DNA of 64,000 nucleotides from Novosphingobium kaempferiae (GCF_021227995.1 NZ_CP089301.1:4712001-4776000); one strand, 5' to 3'. Shown: positions 16,454-25,529, counted from the stretch's first letter. Made by a program: numbers and translations. Notes: generated by a model not told the origin, from the letters alone.

Positions 16454-17185
16454 ATGATCGTCTTTCCCGCCATCGACCTCAAGCAAGGGCAGGTCGTCCG
16501 CCTCGCCGAAGGCGACATGGCGCGCGCCACCGTCTATGGCGACAACCCCGCCGCGCAGGCCATGCTGTTTGCCGAGGCCGGGTCGCAGTTCCTCCATGTC
16601 GTCGATCTCGACGGCTCCTTCGCGGGCCGGGCCGAGAACCGCGAGGCGGTGGAAGCGATCCTCGAAGTGTTCCCCGGCCACGTCCAGCTCGGCGGCGGCA
16701 TCCGCACGCCCGAGGCTGTGGCAGGCTGGTTCGACCTTGGCGTGTCGCGCGTAGTCATGGGCACTGCCGCGCTGAAGGATCCGCAGTTCGTCAAGGACAT
16801 GGCGAAGGAGTTCCCCGGCGGCATCGTCGTCGCCGTGGACGCGCGCGACGGCATGGTCGCGACCGAGGGCTGGGCGGAAGTTTCCGACGTCTCGATCGTC
16901 GACATGGCCCGCCGGTTCGAGGACGCGGGCGTCGCCTCGCTGCTGTTCACCGACATCGGCCGCGACGGTCTGCTCAAGGGCGTGAACATCGACGCCACCG
17001 TGGACCTTGCCCGCCGCACCGACCTGCCGGTGATCGCATCGGGCGGCGTGAAGGGCCTCGACGACATCCGCCTGCTGGCGCTTCATGCCAAGGACGGGAT
17101 CGAGGGCGTCATCACCGGTCGTGCGCTTTACGACGGTCGCCTCGACCTTGCCGCCGCGATCCAGTTCGCGGAGCGCGAAGGGTGA
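16454..17185 (+). CDS. hisA: ProFAR isomerase
   Basis: 243-residue (beta/alpha)8 barrel that isomerises ProFAR to PRFAR. Start MIVFPAIDLKQGQVVRLAEG matches HisA N termini; the longer open frame is a hisH shadow. The catalytic Asp pair is visible as the first Asp in PAIDL and the second in FTDIGRDG; phosphate-binding loops GGGIR and ASGGV are present. It lies four bases after hisH and overlaps the next small gene by GTGA. Confidence 0.97.
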   Translation: MIVFPAIDLKQGQVVRLAEGDMARATVYGDNPAAQAMLFAEAGSQFLHVVDLDGSFAGRAENREAVEAILEVFPGHVQLGGGIRTPEAVAGWFDLGVSRVVMGTAALKDPQFVKDMAKEFPGGIVVAVDARDGMVATEGWAEVSDVSIVDMARRFEDAGVASLLFTDIGRDGLLKGVNIDATVDLARRTDLPVIASGGVKGLDDIRLLALHAKDGIEGVITGRALYDGRLDLAAAIQFAEREG

Positions 17186-17424
17186 ACGAGAACCGCCTCA
17201 TGGCGGTGCTGGCGCTCGCCATCTTCGTGCCCGGAGCGCTGTTCGCGTTCCGGGACTGGCGCGAGGGCAAGGCAAGGCTGATGCTGTTCAGCCGCGCGCG
17301 TTCGAAGGTGGAAACGACGCAGGCCGAAAACCCGCGCAAGTTCGCGCTATACACCGCGTTCAACGTCGCGCTCTGCGCCGTGGTCGCGGTCTTCGCCGTG
17401 CTGCTGTTCTTCAAGCCGGAGTGA
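17182..17424 (+). CDS. Small two-helix membrane protein within the his cluster
   Basis: 80-residue protein starting at GTG that overlaps the hisA stop (GTGA). Two hydrophobic segments, [18 protein letters not shown] near the N terminus and [18 protein letters not shown] at the C terminus, flank a basic cytoplasmic-type loop ([21 protein letters not shown]). No known domain. It is followed after four bases by hisF. Homologues in this position occur in sphingomonads, as far as I recall; function unknown. Confidence 0.72.
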   Translation: MNENRLMAVLALAIFVPGALFAFRDWREGKARLMLFSRARSKVETTQAENPRKFALYTAFNVALCAVVAVFAVLLFFKPE

Positions 17425-17428
17425 CACC

Positions 17429-18190
17429 ATGACCGTCCGCATCCGCGTCATCCCCTGCCTCGACGTCCGTGACGGGCGCGTGGTCAAGGGCGTCAACTTC
17501 GTCGACCTCAAGGACGCCGGCGATCCGGTGGAGCAGGCCCGCGCCTATGACGCCGCCGGGGCGGACGAACTGTGCTTCCTCGACATCTCCGCGAGCCACG
17601 AGGGACGCGGCACCCTGCTCGACGTGGTGCAGCGCACGGCCGAAGTCTGCTTCATGCCGCTGACGGTTGGCGGCGGCGTGCGCACGGCCGAGGATGCGCG
17701 TGCCCTGCTGCTGGCGGGCGCGGACAAGGTGGCGGTGAACTCCGCCGCCGTCTCGCGCCCCGAAGTCGTGGCCGACATCGCCGAGAAGTTCGGCTCGCAG
17801 TGCATCGTCGCCTCGGTGGACGCGCGACGGACGGCTCCCGGCAAGTGGGAGATATTCACCCACGGAGGGCGCAAGGCCACCGGCATCGATGCGCTGGAGC
17901 ATGCGGTGAAGCTGGCGGACTACGGCGCGGGCGAACTGCTCGTCACCTCGATGGATGGCGACGGTACGCAGAACGGTTACGATCTCGCACTGACCCGCGC
18001 CATTGCCGAAGCCGTCTCGGTGCCGGTGGTGGCGAGCGGTGGCGTCGGCAATCTGGACCACCTCGTCGCAGGCGTGACGCAAGGCAAGGCGAGCGCGGTC
18101 CTGGCCGCCTCGATCTTCCACTTCGGCAAGCATACCGTTGCCGAAGCGCACGCGGCCCTGCGCGCAGCGGGCCTGCCAGCGCGCGGGTGA
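17429..18190 (+). CDS. hisF: Imidazole glycerol phosphate synthase, cyclase subunit
   Basis: 253-residue barrel that uses HisH-derived ammonia to cyclise PRFAR to IGP and AICAR. Catalytic Asp residues are in [14 protein letters not shown] near the N terminus and in [14 protein letters not shown]; phosphate loops are GGGVRT and ASGGVG. It is coded directly after the small membrane protein. Confidence 0.97.
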   Translation: MTVRIRVIPCLDVRDGRVVKGVNFVDLKDAGDPVEQARAYDAAGADELCFLDISASHEGRGTLLDVVQRTAEVCFMPLTVGGGVRTAEDARALLLAGADKVAVNSAAVSRPEVVADIAEKFGSQCIVASVDARRTAPGKWEIFTHGGRKATGIDALEHAVKLADYGAGELLVTSMDGDGTQNGYDLALTRAIAEAVSVPVVASGGVGNLDHLVAGVTQGKASAVLAASIFHFGKHTVAEAHAALRAAGLPARG

Positions 18191-18335
18191 ACGCACGCAA
18201 GCGTTAACGGTTCATGGCGGATTACCGCCGAGTTACGAACTGATCCGTATCGGGACACGGCCGGAACCGCGCTTGCTGGCGCGCGCCCTCTCGTCAATGG
18301 CGAATGCGGCCATCGGATCAACAGGAGGATTCGCG

Positions 18336-18509
18336 GTGCCTTTTTTGAAGTATCTTCCGGCGTTCGCCGCGGCCTTTGCCGTGCCGGTTCCCGCCTTTGC
18401 CGCAGGAGGCATCCCGCTTCCCGAACCCAGCAGCATGCTGCTGCTCGGCCTTGGCGTCGTCGGCGTCGCCGTGGGCCGCAAGCTGTCGTCCAAGCGCCGC
18501 GAGGACTGA
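18336..18509 (+). CDS. Minimal PEP-CTERM sorting-signal protein
   Basis: 57-residue exported protein with GTG start, preceded by a perfect AGGAGG seven bases upstream. It has an N-terminal signal peptide (FLKYLPAFAAAFAVPVPAFA) and a C-terminal PEP-CTERM sorting signal: the Pro-Glu-Pro motif in GIPLPEPSSM, a transmembrane helix LLLGLGVVGVAVG, and a basic tail RKLSSKRRED. Almost nothing remains between the two signals. PEP-CTERM proteins are processed by exosortases and linked to exopolysaccharide. No exosortase gene is in the window. Confidence 0.72.
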   Translation: MPFLKYLPAFAAAFAVPVPAFAAGGIPLPEPSSMLLLGLGVVGVAVGRKLSSKRRED

Positions 18510-18551
18510 CGCGCTCTTGACCGTGCGTGCGTGAGCCCGCATGGCCGCATC

Positions 18552-18878
18552 ATGAGCAGCCCCGACACTCTCGCGCGTCTCGAAGCCACGATTGCCGAGC
18601 GGCGCTCGGCCGATCCCGATTCCAGCTACGTCGCCAAGCTGAACGCCCGCGGCCTCGGCAAGATCGCGCAGAAGCTGGGCGAGGAAGCGACCGAAACGGT
18701 GATCGCCGCGCTGACCGAGGATGAGAAGGCCCTCGTCGGAGAGGCTGCGGACCTGTTGTTCCACCTCATGGTCCTGCTCGGCGCCAAGGGCGTGCCGCTG
18801 GCCGATGTGATGGCCGAGCTTGACCGTCGCGAAGGCGTCTCGGGGATCGCCGAGAAGGCTGCCCGCAAATCATCCTGA
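18552..18878 (+). CDS. hisE: Phosphoribosyl-ATP pyrophosphatase
   Basis: 108-residue MazG-like helical enzyme hydrolysing PR-ATP to PR-AMP, the second step of histidine synthesis. Motifs LEATIAERRSADPDSSYVAKL, GLGKIAQKLGEEATETVIAA and GEAADLLFHLMVLL carry the Glu/Asp metal ligands. ATG at 18552 (MSSPDTLARLE) is preferred; a GTG seven codons upstream is possible. It is the last his gene of the cluster; hisG, hisD, hisI and hisC are not here. Confidence 0.94.
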   Translation: MSSPDTLARLEATIAERRSADPDSSYVAKLNARGLGKIAQKLGEEATETVIAALTEDEKALVGEAADLLFHLMVLLGAKGVPLADVMAELDRREGVSGIAEKAARKSS

Positions 18879-18903
18879 TCTCGTCATCTCAGTGGAGACC
18901 GCG

Positions 18904-19281
18904 ATGCCCATCGACCCGAAGCTGCCCTACGACGACGCCAACATCTTCGCGAAGATCCTGCGCGGCGAACTGCCGTGCTCGAAGGTTTACGAGGATGACC
19001 ACGCGCTCGCCTTCAACGATATCCGCCCGCAGGCGCCGATCCACGTTCTGGTGATTCCCAAGGGCAAGTACGTGTCGTGGGACGACTTCACCGCCAAGGC
19101 CGATGACGCCGAGATCGCCGCGTTCATGCGCGCAGTCGGCAACGTCACGCGCCAGCTCGAACTCGACGGGCCGGGCTATCGGCTGATGGTCAACATGGGT
19201 GGCAACGGCCATCAGGAAGTGCCGCATCTGCACGTCCACATCTTCGGCGGTCGCCAGTTCTTCCAGATGATCGCCGACTGA
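18904..19281 (+). CDS. HIT family nucleotide-binding protein (HinT-like)
   Basis: 125-residue purine nucleoside phosphoramidase-type protein. It has the start ANIFAKILRGELPCSKVYEDD, AFNDIRPQAPIHVLVIPK, and the histidine triad HLHVHIFGG close to the C terminus, with the catalytic middle His. Start MPIDPKLPYDD fits the family; the longer frame is a hisE shadow. It follows hisE by 25 bases and is probably cotranscribed. Confidence 0.93.
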   Translation: MPIDPKLPYDDANIFAKILRGELPCSKVYEDDHALAFNDIRPQAPIHVLVIPKGKYVSWDDFTAKADDAEIAAFMRAVGNVTRQLELDGPGYRLMVNMGGNGHQEVPHLHVHIFGGRQFFQMIAD

Positions 19282-19398
19282 TCGCCGACCGATTTCTGGC
19301 AATCCACGGAAAATTTACCCTGCAAATCAGCCCTCGACGCCGCTTATTGGCGGCCCGGGGTTGAAGTCGCCCGCCTGCCCGTTACACAACCGGCCCCA

Positions 19399-19884
19399 AT
19401 GACGGACGCACCAGTTCCCCCCCTCGCGCCGGTTTCCGGCGTGATCGACGGCGAAGTCCACCGCTATCCCCTTCGCGTGTTCTACGAGGACACCGACGCG
19501 GGCGGCGTGGTCTATCACGCCAACTATTTGCGCTGGTTCGAACGCGCCCGGTCCGACCTGCTCGACGTGCTCGGCATCGACCAGCGCAAGGCGCTCGACG
19601 ACGGCACCGGGCTCTACACCGTAGCCGAGGCGAACCTGCGCTATCTCGCGCCCGCCCGGCTCGGCGATACCGTCGTGATCGAGACTTCGGCGGTCAATGT
19701 GGGCCGGGTCGCCTGTACCTTGCGCCAGACCGCTTGGCGGGAGGGTGTCCGACTTTGCGAGGCGCTCGTAAAGGTCGGGTTCATCGGCCCTGAAGGACGA
19801 CCGCGCCGACAGCCCGAAGCCTGGCAACAGGCCTTCACAACCCTAATTCCCATCGCCGCTCCGGCCCCGGAAGGACCAGAATGA
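19399..19884 (+). CDS. ybgC: Acyl-CoA thioesterase of the Tol-Pal operon
   Basis: 161-residue hotdog-fold thioesterase. VFYEDTDAGGVVYHANYLRWFERAR carries the conserved Asp/His of the 4-hydroxybenzoyl-CoA thioesterase family and is the classical YbgC signature. It hydrolyses short acyl-CoA or acyl-ACP esters at the inner membrane. It opens the operon and overlaps tolQ by ATGA. The unusually long Pro/Ala N terminus (MTDAPVPPLAPVSGVIDG) could be partly untranslated. Confidence 0.94.
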   Translation: MTDAPVPPLAPVSGVIDGEVHRYPLRVFYEDTDAGGVVYHANYLRWFERARSDLLDVLGIDQRKALDDGTGLYTVAEANLRYLAPARLGDTVVIETSAVNVGRVACTLRQTAWREGVRLCEALVKVGFIGPEGRPRRQPEAWQQAFTTLIPIAAPAPEGPE

Positions 19885-20588
19885 CGCTCGACCTGCTTGC
19901 CTCGACCATCAGCTTCGCCGGCGACAACGACCATCTCAACCCGGTGAAACTGTTCCTCGATGCCGACATCGTCGTGCAGGCGATCATGGCCGGCCTGATC
20001 CTCGCCAGCGTGTGGGTCTGGACGATCATCATCACCTTCATGCTGCGCATCGGCGCGGTCAACCGCCGCTGTGACGAGTACGAAGAAGGCTTCTGGGAAG
20101 CCCAGAACTTCGACGTCTACCAGAAAGAGCGCAAGCGCGGCGACGTGCCCATGGGCAAGGTCGCGGGCGCGGGCCTCGGCGAATTCAAGCGCAACGTCGG
20201 TGCCGGTATCGACATCGAAGGCGCCCGTCAGCGCATCGCGACGATCCTGAACTCGTCCGTGGGCGAGGAAGCGGAGAAGCTTTCCGATCGTCTGAACTTC
20301 CTTGCGACCGTCGGTTCGGTGGCGCCCTTCGTCGGCCTGTTCGGCACCGTCTGGGGCATCATGAACAGCTTCTTCCAGATCGGGCAGCAGCAGAATTCTT
20401 CGCTCGCGGTCGTCGCGCCGGGCATTTCTGAGGCGCTCTTCGCCACCGCCATCGGCCTGTTCGCGGCGATCCCGGCGGTCATCGCCTATAACCGCTTCTC
20501 GCACCGCGTTAACGGCTTCGAGGCGCGCCTCCAGCGCTTCGCCGATCACCTCCACGCCGCGCTGACCCGCCAGCTGGAGCAGCGCTGA
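19881..20588 (+). CDS. tolQ: Tol-Pal protein TolQ
   Basis: 235-residue inner-membrane proton-channel subunit of the Tol machine, of the MotA/TolQ/ExbB family. One helix lies near residues 30-53 (IVVQAIMAGLILASVWVWTI); two more lie in the C-terminal third (FLATVGSVAPFVGLFGTVWG and ISEALFATAIGLFAAIPAVI). The GTVWGIMNSF and ATAIGLFAAIPAV motifs are the conserved channel helices. It overlaps ybgC and tolR (TGATG). Confidence 0.97.
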   Translation: MTLDLLASTISFAGDNDHLNPVKLFLDADIVVQAIMAGLILASVWVWTIIITFMLRIGAVNRRCDEYEEGFWEAQNFDVYQKERKRGDVPMGKVAGAGLGEFKRNVGAGIDIEGARQRIATILNSSVGEEAEKLSDRLNFLATVGSVAPFVGLFGTVWGIMNSFFQIGQQQNSSLAVVAPGISEALFATAIGLFAAIPAVIAYNRFSHRVNGFEARLQRFADHLHAALTRQLEQR

Positions 20589-21034
20589 TGGCCATGGGAA
20601 TGTCCGGAGGCGGCGGCGGTCGCCGTCGCGGGCGCGGCGGTCGTGGCCCGATGGCGGAGATCAACGTCACGCCGCTGGTCGACGTGATGCTGGTGCTCCT
20701 CATCATCTTCATGGTCACCGCGCCGCTGCTCAAGGCGGCGGTGCCGATCGAACTGCCAGAAAGCCGCGCCAAGGCGATGAGCGAGGAGCAGGGCCAGATC
20801 ACGATCACCCTGCGCCGCGATGGCGCGGTATTCTACGAGACCGACGAACTTGCCCCCGGTGAACTGGCGGATCGCCTCGCCGCGACCCAGCCGGGTCCCG
20901 ATGGCAAGCCGCCGCTGGTGACGCTGCGCGCCGACAAGGCGCTCGACTACGGCCGCGTGATGGAAGTGATGGGCGAATTGAACCGCGCCGGATTCACCTC
21001 GATCTCGCTGGTGACCGATGTCAGCGGCGGTTAA
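20588..21034 (+). CDS. tolR: Tol-Pal protein TolR
   Basis: 148-residue ExbD/TolR protein. The single helix VDVMLVLLIIFMVTAPLL contains the conserved proton-carrying Asp just after NVTPLVDV; the periplasmic domain has QITITLRRDG and VTLRADKALDYGRVMEVM. The N terminus is Gly/Arg-rich (MSGGGGGRRRGRGGRGPMAE). It works with TolQ to energise TolA. Confidence 0.96.
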   Translation: MAMGMSGGGGGRRRGRGGRGPMAEINVTPLVDVMLVLLIIFMVTAPLLKAAVPIELPESRAKAMSEEQGQITITLRRDGAVFYETDELAPGELADRLAATQPGPDGKPPLVTLRADKALDYGRVMEVMGELNRAGFTSISLVTDVSGG

Positions 21035-21058
21035 GGCGCGTCGGGTAGGGTCGGCCTG

Positions 21059-22075
21059 ATGGCATCGGCAGCAGGACATCCGACCAAGCATTCCGGCGGG
21101 ATGCGCAAGGAAGAGCGGATCGGCCTCGTCGTCGCGGTGCTTCTGCACGTCGCGGTGCTGGGCCTGATCCTGTTCGGCCCACGCTCGAACGACGTGGTCA
21201 AGCCGCCCGAGCGCATCGAGGTGACGATCAGCGACGAGGTCGGCATGACCTCCACCGCGCCCGATCCCGGCGAGGCGAGCCCCGACAAGAGCCCGGAACA
21301 GGGCGAACCCGCGCCGGAGGCTGCACCGCCGCCGCCTGAACCTGCGCCGGTGGCAGAGCCGGAACCCGCTCCTGCGCCTGAGCCCGCACCGCGCGCGGTC
21401 GAGAAGCCGCGTCCGGAGCCGAAGCCGGAACCCAAGCCCGTTCCGAAGCCCAAGCCGAAGCCGGTCGAGAAGCCGAAGCCTCAGCCGAAGCCGCAACCGA
21501 AGCCCGCGCCGCCCAAGCCGAAGCCTGCGCCGCCAAAGCCTGCTTCCAAGCCGGCCCAGCCCCCGCGCAAGTCGAACGCCATCGACGCCATCGTCAACAA
21601 GCCGTCGCCGAAGCCTGCGACCACCGGCCAGAGCTCGTCCAGCAAGGCGAACACCCCGCCGAAGAAGGCCGGCACGAGCGCGTTCGACGATGCCTTCAAG
21701 GCGGGTACTCCCGGAGCGAGCGCGCCCAAGCAGACGGGCACGCCCGCAGCGGCCATCGGCGCCTCGGCGCGCTCGGCGCTGGGTGCGGCGATCAATCGGC
21801 AGTTGAAGCCGCACTGGCAGGCGCCGCAGGGCGCGGACGTCGAACTGCTCGTCACCCGCGTGCGGTTCCGCCTCAACCGCGATGGCAGTCTGGCCAGTGC
21901 GCCCGAGGTGATCGGCACCAGCGGCGTCACCGCTTCCAACCAGGCGCAGGTGGCCCGCCACCAGGAACAGGCCGTGCGCGCCGTGAAGCTCGCTGCACCA
22001 TTTGATTTGCCCGACGACCTCTACGAGGGCTGGAAGGTCGTCACGACCACGTTTGACAGAAGGCTATCGCAATGA
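21059..22075 (+). CDS. tolA: Tol-Pal protein TolA (TonB-like C terminus)
   Basis: 338-residue envelope-spanning protein. N-terminal anchor helix GLVVAVLLHVAVLGLILFG, then a long periplasmic rod rich in Pro, Lys, Glu and Ala built of KP and EP repeats (residues about 70-180), and a C-terminal globular TolA/TonB domain (INRQLKPHWQAPQGADVELL ... AVKLAAPFDLPDDLYEGWK). It links TolQR in the inner membrane with TolB and Pal. Its stop overlaps the tolB start. Confidence 0.93.
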   Translation: MASAAGHPTKHSGGMRKEERIGLVVAVLLHVAVLGLILFGPRSNDVVKPPERIEVTISDEVGMTSTAPDPGEASPDKSPEQGEPAPEAAPPPPEPAPVAEPEPAPAPEPAPRAVEKPRPEPKPEPKPVPKPKPKPVEKPKPQPKPQPKPAPPKPKPAPPKPASKPAQPPRKSNAIDAIVNKPSPKPATTGQSSSSKANTPPKKAGTSAFDDAFKAGTPGASAPKQTGTPAAAIGASARSALGAAINRQLKPHWQAPQGADVELLVTRVRFRLNRDGSLASAPEVIGTSGVTASNQAQVARHQEQAVRAVKLAAPFDLPDDLYEGWKVVTTTFDRRLSQ

Positions 22076-23448
22076 AGATAACCCGCATTATCGCAATGGG
22101 ATTGATGCTTACGGTATCGGGCGCGGCTTTCGCCCAGCAGGCGCCCGTGGTGAATGCACCGCCGCCGCAGGAAGACGGCGGGCTTGAGGTCACCGTTTCC
22201 GACGAAAGCGCCTGGAACGATCTCGGCATCGCCATTACCACTTTCGCGACCGATCAGGACGTGCCGACCCGCACCAATGCCGGCACCACCGGCCAGCTCG
22301 GCCGCGCGCTTGCGCAGGTCGTCGCGGGAGACCTCAAGAACAACGGCCTGTTCAAGCCCTCCGGTCCGGACGGCCTGCCGCAGCCCGCCTATGCGCAGGT
22401 GCAGGCGCCTGACTACGCCACGTGGTCCTCGCGTAGCGCGGACATGCTGGTGCAGGGCTTCGTGCGCTCGGGCGGGGACGGCAACCTGACGATCGGGTGC
22501 TATCTCTACGACGTGCAGCTCAAGCAGCAGCTGGTGAAGGGTGGCTGGCAGGTTCCGCCGTCCGACTGGCGCCGCGCCGCGCACAAATGCGCCGACATGG
22601 TCTACTCGCGCCTGTCGGGCGAGAGTCCGTTCTTCGACTCCAAGATTGCCTATATCGCCGAGACCGGTCCCAAGGACCGCCGCATGAAGCGCCTCGCGAT
22701 CATGGATTCGGACGGCGCGAACCACCGCTTCCTGACCAGCGGTCAGTCGATGGCGCTGACGCCGCGCTATTCGCCGGACTACAGCAAGATCCTCTACCTG
22801 TCCTACCTCAACGGGCAGCCGAGCATCTATGCGTATGATCTGGCGACCGATCGCCAGACCCTGATCGCCCGCACCGGCGCGCCGACGCTGGCGCCGCGCT
22901 GGTCGCCGGACGGCAAGTGGGTGCTCTACTCGATGGCGCGTGGCGGCACGACCGACATCTACCGCATCTCCTCGGCCGGTGGCGGCACGCCGCAGCGCCT
23001 GACCAACGGCCCGGGCATCAACATCGGCGGCAGCTATTCGCCGGACGGCTCGCAGATCGTGTTCGAGAGCGACCGCTCGGGTTCGCAGCAGGTCTACGTG
23101 ATGAACGCCGACGGCTCGAACCAGCGCCGCATCAGCTTCTTTGGCGGCCGTGCGGCCACGCCCGAATGGAGCCCGCGCGGGGACCAGATCGCCTTCACGC
23201 ACATCGCCGGAAACCTGCGCGTCGCGGTCATGAACCCGAACGGCGGAGGCATGCGCCACCTCACGGATTCGTGGCAGGACGAAGCGCCGACGTGGTCGCC
23301 CAACGGCCGCATCGTGCAGTTCTTCCGCACCACCAAGAGCACCGGCGTCGCCTCCATCTGGCAGGTCGACCTGACCGGCCGCAACGAGCGCAAGCTGCCC
23401 ACCCCCGTGGGGGCATCGGACCCGGCCTGGGGCCCTATCCGGCCTTGA
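22072..23448 (+). CDS. tolB: Tol-Pal protein TolB
   Basis: 458-residue periplasmic beta-propeller. Signal peptide MKITRIIAMGLMLTVSGAAFA, an N-terminal domain with ITTFATDQDVPTR, then WD40-like PD40 blades with recurring (Y/W)SPDGSxI motifs such as PRYSPDYSKILYLS, PRWSPDGKWVLYS and YSPDGSQIVFESD. It binds Pal and TolA. The start overlaps the tolA stop by ATGA. Confidence 0.97.
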   Translation: MKITRIIAMGLMLTVSGAAFAQQAPVVNAPPPQEDGGLEVTVSDESAWNDLGIAITTFATDQDVPTRTNAGTTGQLGRALAQVVAGDLKNNGLFKPSGPDGLPQPAYAQVQAPDYATWSSRSADMLVQGFVRSGGDGNLTIGCYLYDVQLKQQLVKGGWQVPPSDWRRAAHKCADMVYSRLSGESPFFDSKIAYIAETGPKDRRMKRLAIMDSDGANHRFLTSGQSMALTPRYSPDYSKILYLSYLNGQPSIYAYDLATDRQTLIARTGAPTLAPRWSPDGKWVLYSMARGGTTDIYRISSAGGGTPQRLTNGPGINIGGSYSPDGSQIVFESDRSGSQQVYVMNADGSNQRRISFFGGRAATPEWSPRGDQIAFTHIAGNLRVAVMNPNGGGMRHLTDSWQDEAPTWSPNGRIVQFFRTTKSTGVASIWQVDLTGRNERKLPTPVGASDPAWGPIRP

Positions 23449-23585
23449 TATCGCTTGCATAAGGCAGCGAGCTCGAAGAAATTCGGGCTCGTTGGCTTGT
23501 GTTCAGGTTCGCTGTGTAGAAAATTGAACGGAACTATCACGCCTGCCGCCCATTCTATCGGGTCGAGCAGCTTAGGAGACTGTCG

Positions 23586-24122
23586 ATGCCTTCCTCCCTC
23601 TCATCCCTGCATATCAGCCGCGTTGGCGCCACGGCGCTCGTCGTGGCAGGCGCGCTGGCGATCTCCGCTTGCGGCAAGAAGGCTCTGGCGCAGCTTCCCC
23701 CCGATCCGGGCCCTGCGACCTCGACCACGCAGCCGACCGAATCCTACGGTCCGGCCGCCGGCAGCCAGGCTGACTTCGTCGCCAAGATGATGGGTGCCGA
23801 CACCATCTACTTCGACCTCGACAAGTCGGACGTCGATGCGCAGGATCAGGCTTCGCTCGCCAAGCAGGCGCAGTGGCTGCAGCAGTATCCGAACAAGCGC
23901 GCCACCATCGAAGGCCACTGCGACGAGCGCGGCACCCGCGAATACAACATCGCGCTGGGCGAGCGCCGTGCCAATGCCGCCAAGAACTATCTGGCGAGCC
24001 TCGGCATCGACCCCTCGCGCATCACCACCGTAAGCTACGGCAAGGAGCGCCCGATCGCGCTTGGCTCGGACGAGGCATCGTGGGCGCAGAACCGCCGCGC
24101 GGTGACCGTCACGATCGACTGA
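23586..24122 (+). CDS. pal: Peptidoglycan-associated lipoprotein Pal
   Basis: 178-residue outer-membrane lipoprotein. A lipobox ending in Cys29 (ISAC) follows a signal sequence; the OmpA-like peptidoglycan-binding domain has [11 protein letters not shown], the canonical [14 protein letters not shown] motif with the DAP-contacting Asp and Arg, and NRRAVTVTI at the end. TAGGAG lies nine bases before the ATG. It is the last gene of the Tol-Pal unit, with a strong terminator after it. Confidence 0.97.
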   Translation: MPSSLSSLHISRVGATALVVAGALAISACGKKALAQLPPDPGPATSTTQPTESYGPAAGSQADFVAKMMGADTIYFDLDKSDVDAQDQASLAKQAQWLQQYPNKRATIEGHCDERGTREYNIALGERRANAAKNYLASLGIDPSRITTVSYGKERPIALGSDEASWAQNRRAVTVTID

Positions 24123-24147
24123 TCGGCCGACTGGTCGAACAGCGAAG

Positions 24148-24175
24148 GGCCCGGCGTGCTGCGCCGGGCCTTTTT
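24148..24175 (+). terminator. Rho-independent terminator after pal
   Basis: GGCCCGGCG (24148-24156) pairs with CGCCGGGCC (24162-24170) around a 5-base loop, followed by five T. It ends the ybgC-tol-pal transcript. Confidence 0.9.
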
Positions 24176-24247
24176 GCATTCGGGCTTCGTAATTTTGCAG
24201 CCGCGAAGGGTTGCATCGCAGTCGATTCGCAGCGTATCGCCGACCGG

Positions 24248-24784
24248 ATGAGCCGCGCACGCCGATCCGCAGACTGGGGTTTTCCGCGCTGGCGCGGCTA
24301 CGGCAGCTCGCGCGAGGCAGCGCAGGTGCGCCTGTGCGACCGGCACGGCTGCAATGAACCGGGCGATTGTCCTGCGCCCAAAAGCCCGAACAGCCCCGAT
24401 CGCTGGATGTTCTGCCAGAAGCACGCCGCCGAATACAACGCGGGCTGGGACTACTTCGCCGGTCTCGACGCCGAGGAAGCCGCGGCGCGCGAGGCGAGCG
24501 AGCAGGCGGAGACTTCGGGCTACAAGGAATCCGCGCATTACGGTTGGGGCGGCTCCGGCGACGGCACCCGCAGTCGCGATGAACTGCGGGCACTTGAAGC
24601 TCTCGGCCTCGATCCCGATGCGGATTTCGACGCAGTGCGCAAGGCGTGGCGCAGCCGGGCCAAGGAAGTCCACCCCGACGTCAAGCCCAACGACCCGGAG
24701 GCCGCCAAGGCGTTCCAGACCTATCAGCTTGCCTACGAAGTCCTGCGCGCAGCGGAAGAGCGCCGCGAGTGGAAGGGTAACTGA
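24248..24784 (+). CDS. J-domain protein (DnaJ-like, C-terminal J domain)
   Basis: 178-residue protein. The N-terminal part has pairs of Cys/His (LCDRHGCNEPGDCPAPK, then FCQKHAAEYNAGWDYF) that could bind zinc. The C-terminal 60 residues are a J domain with LEALGLDPDADFDAVRKAWR, the HPD tripeptide in KEVHPDVKPND, and the final helix FQTYQLAYEVLRAA. Such proteins stimulate a DnaK-type ATPase. A longer frame upstream runs through pal and its terminator and is rejected. Start MSRARRSADW is the first in-frame ATG after the terminator. Confidence 0.87.
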   Translation: MSRARRSADWGFPRWRGYGSSREAAQVRLCDRHGCNEPGDCPAPKSPNSPDRWMFCQKHAAEYNAGWDYFAGLDAEEAAAREASEQAETSGYKESAHYGWGGSGDGTRSRDELRALEALGLDPDADFDAVRKAWRSRAKEVHPDVKPNDPEAAKAFQTYQLAYEVLRAAEERREWKGN

Positions 24785-25016
24785 GCGTCTCGAATCGGGG
24801 TATCCAGGCTACGATACCTAAGTGTAGCGGGCTTGCGTCGGTCGCAAACCTTGCTACTCCGAAATGGACGGTATCAATCGATTGCCGATCCCGGGCTCGC
24901 GCTGATGATCGAATAGTGGCTTGCCGCCGGATGTTCCGGCGGAGCGTTCGGGCGGGTTCGCATAAGCAGAACATCTGATCCCCCGGATGACGCCCAGGCG
25001 CCTGGAAGGAGTCGGG

Positions 25017-25529
25017 ATGAACTATGATGTGCAGAGCCTCGCAGCCGTGATCGAGCAGCGGCGCGACATCATGCTCACGCCGCATTTCCGCCTTTCCGAA
25101 CTCATCAGGACCACGCACGGCGCGGACAACTGGCCCTCCAGTCCGGACGAGATCCTGCGGCTGCAATATATCTGCCACTGGGTTCTGGAGAGAGTGCGCG
25201 GCCAGTTCGGGCGGTCGGTCAAGGTCAATAGCGGCTATCGTTCGAAGGCGGTCAACGATCTCGTCGGTGGCTCGGTCAAGTCGCAACACATGAAAGCCGA
25301 GGCCGTCGACTTCGAGGTGCCGGGCATCGCGAATGCGGAGATCGCGCTCTGGATCAAGGGCAACCTTGTGTTCGACCAACTCATCCTCGAGTTCTACACC
25401 GCCGGAGAGCCGTCGTCCGGGTGGGTTCACTGCTCGCTGGTCCGGCAGGGCAACCGCCGCTCCGTGCTGACCGCGCAGAAGAACCGCAAGACAGGGCGGA
25501 TCACCTACCTGCCGGGGTTGCAGACATGA
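25017..25529 (+). CDS. Peptidase M15 (D-Ala-D-Ala carboxypeptidase-like), phage endolysin type
   Basis: 170-residue protein of the M15 zinc peptidase group. It has LTPHFRLSELIRT at the N terminus, the substrate/metal segment VNSGYRSKAVNDLVGGS..SQHMKAEAVDFEV with the first His and Asp zinc ligands, and WVHCSL supplying the last His. No signal peptide is seen. AAGGAG lies five to six bases before the ATG. This architecture is common in phage tail or lysis modules, but no other phage genes are here. It overlaps the next lipoprotein gene by ATGA. Confidence 0.88.
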   Translation: MNYDVQSLAAVIEQRRDIMLTPHFRLSELIRTTHGADNWPSSPDEILRLQYICHWVLERVRGQFGRSVKVNSGYRSKAVNDLVGGSVKSQHMKAEAVDFEVPGIANAEIALWIKGNLVFDQLILEFYTAGEPSSGWVHCSLVRQGNRRSVLTAQKNRKTGRITYLPGLQT

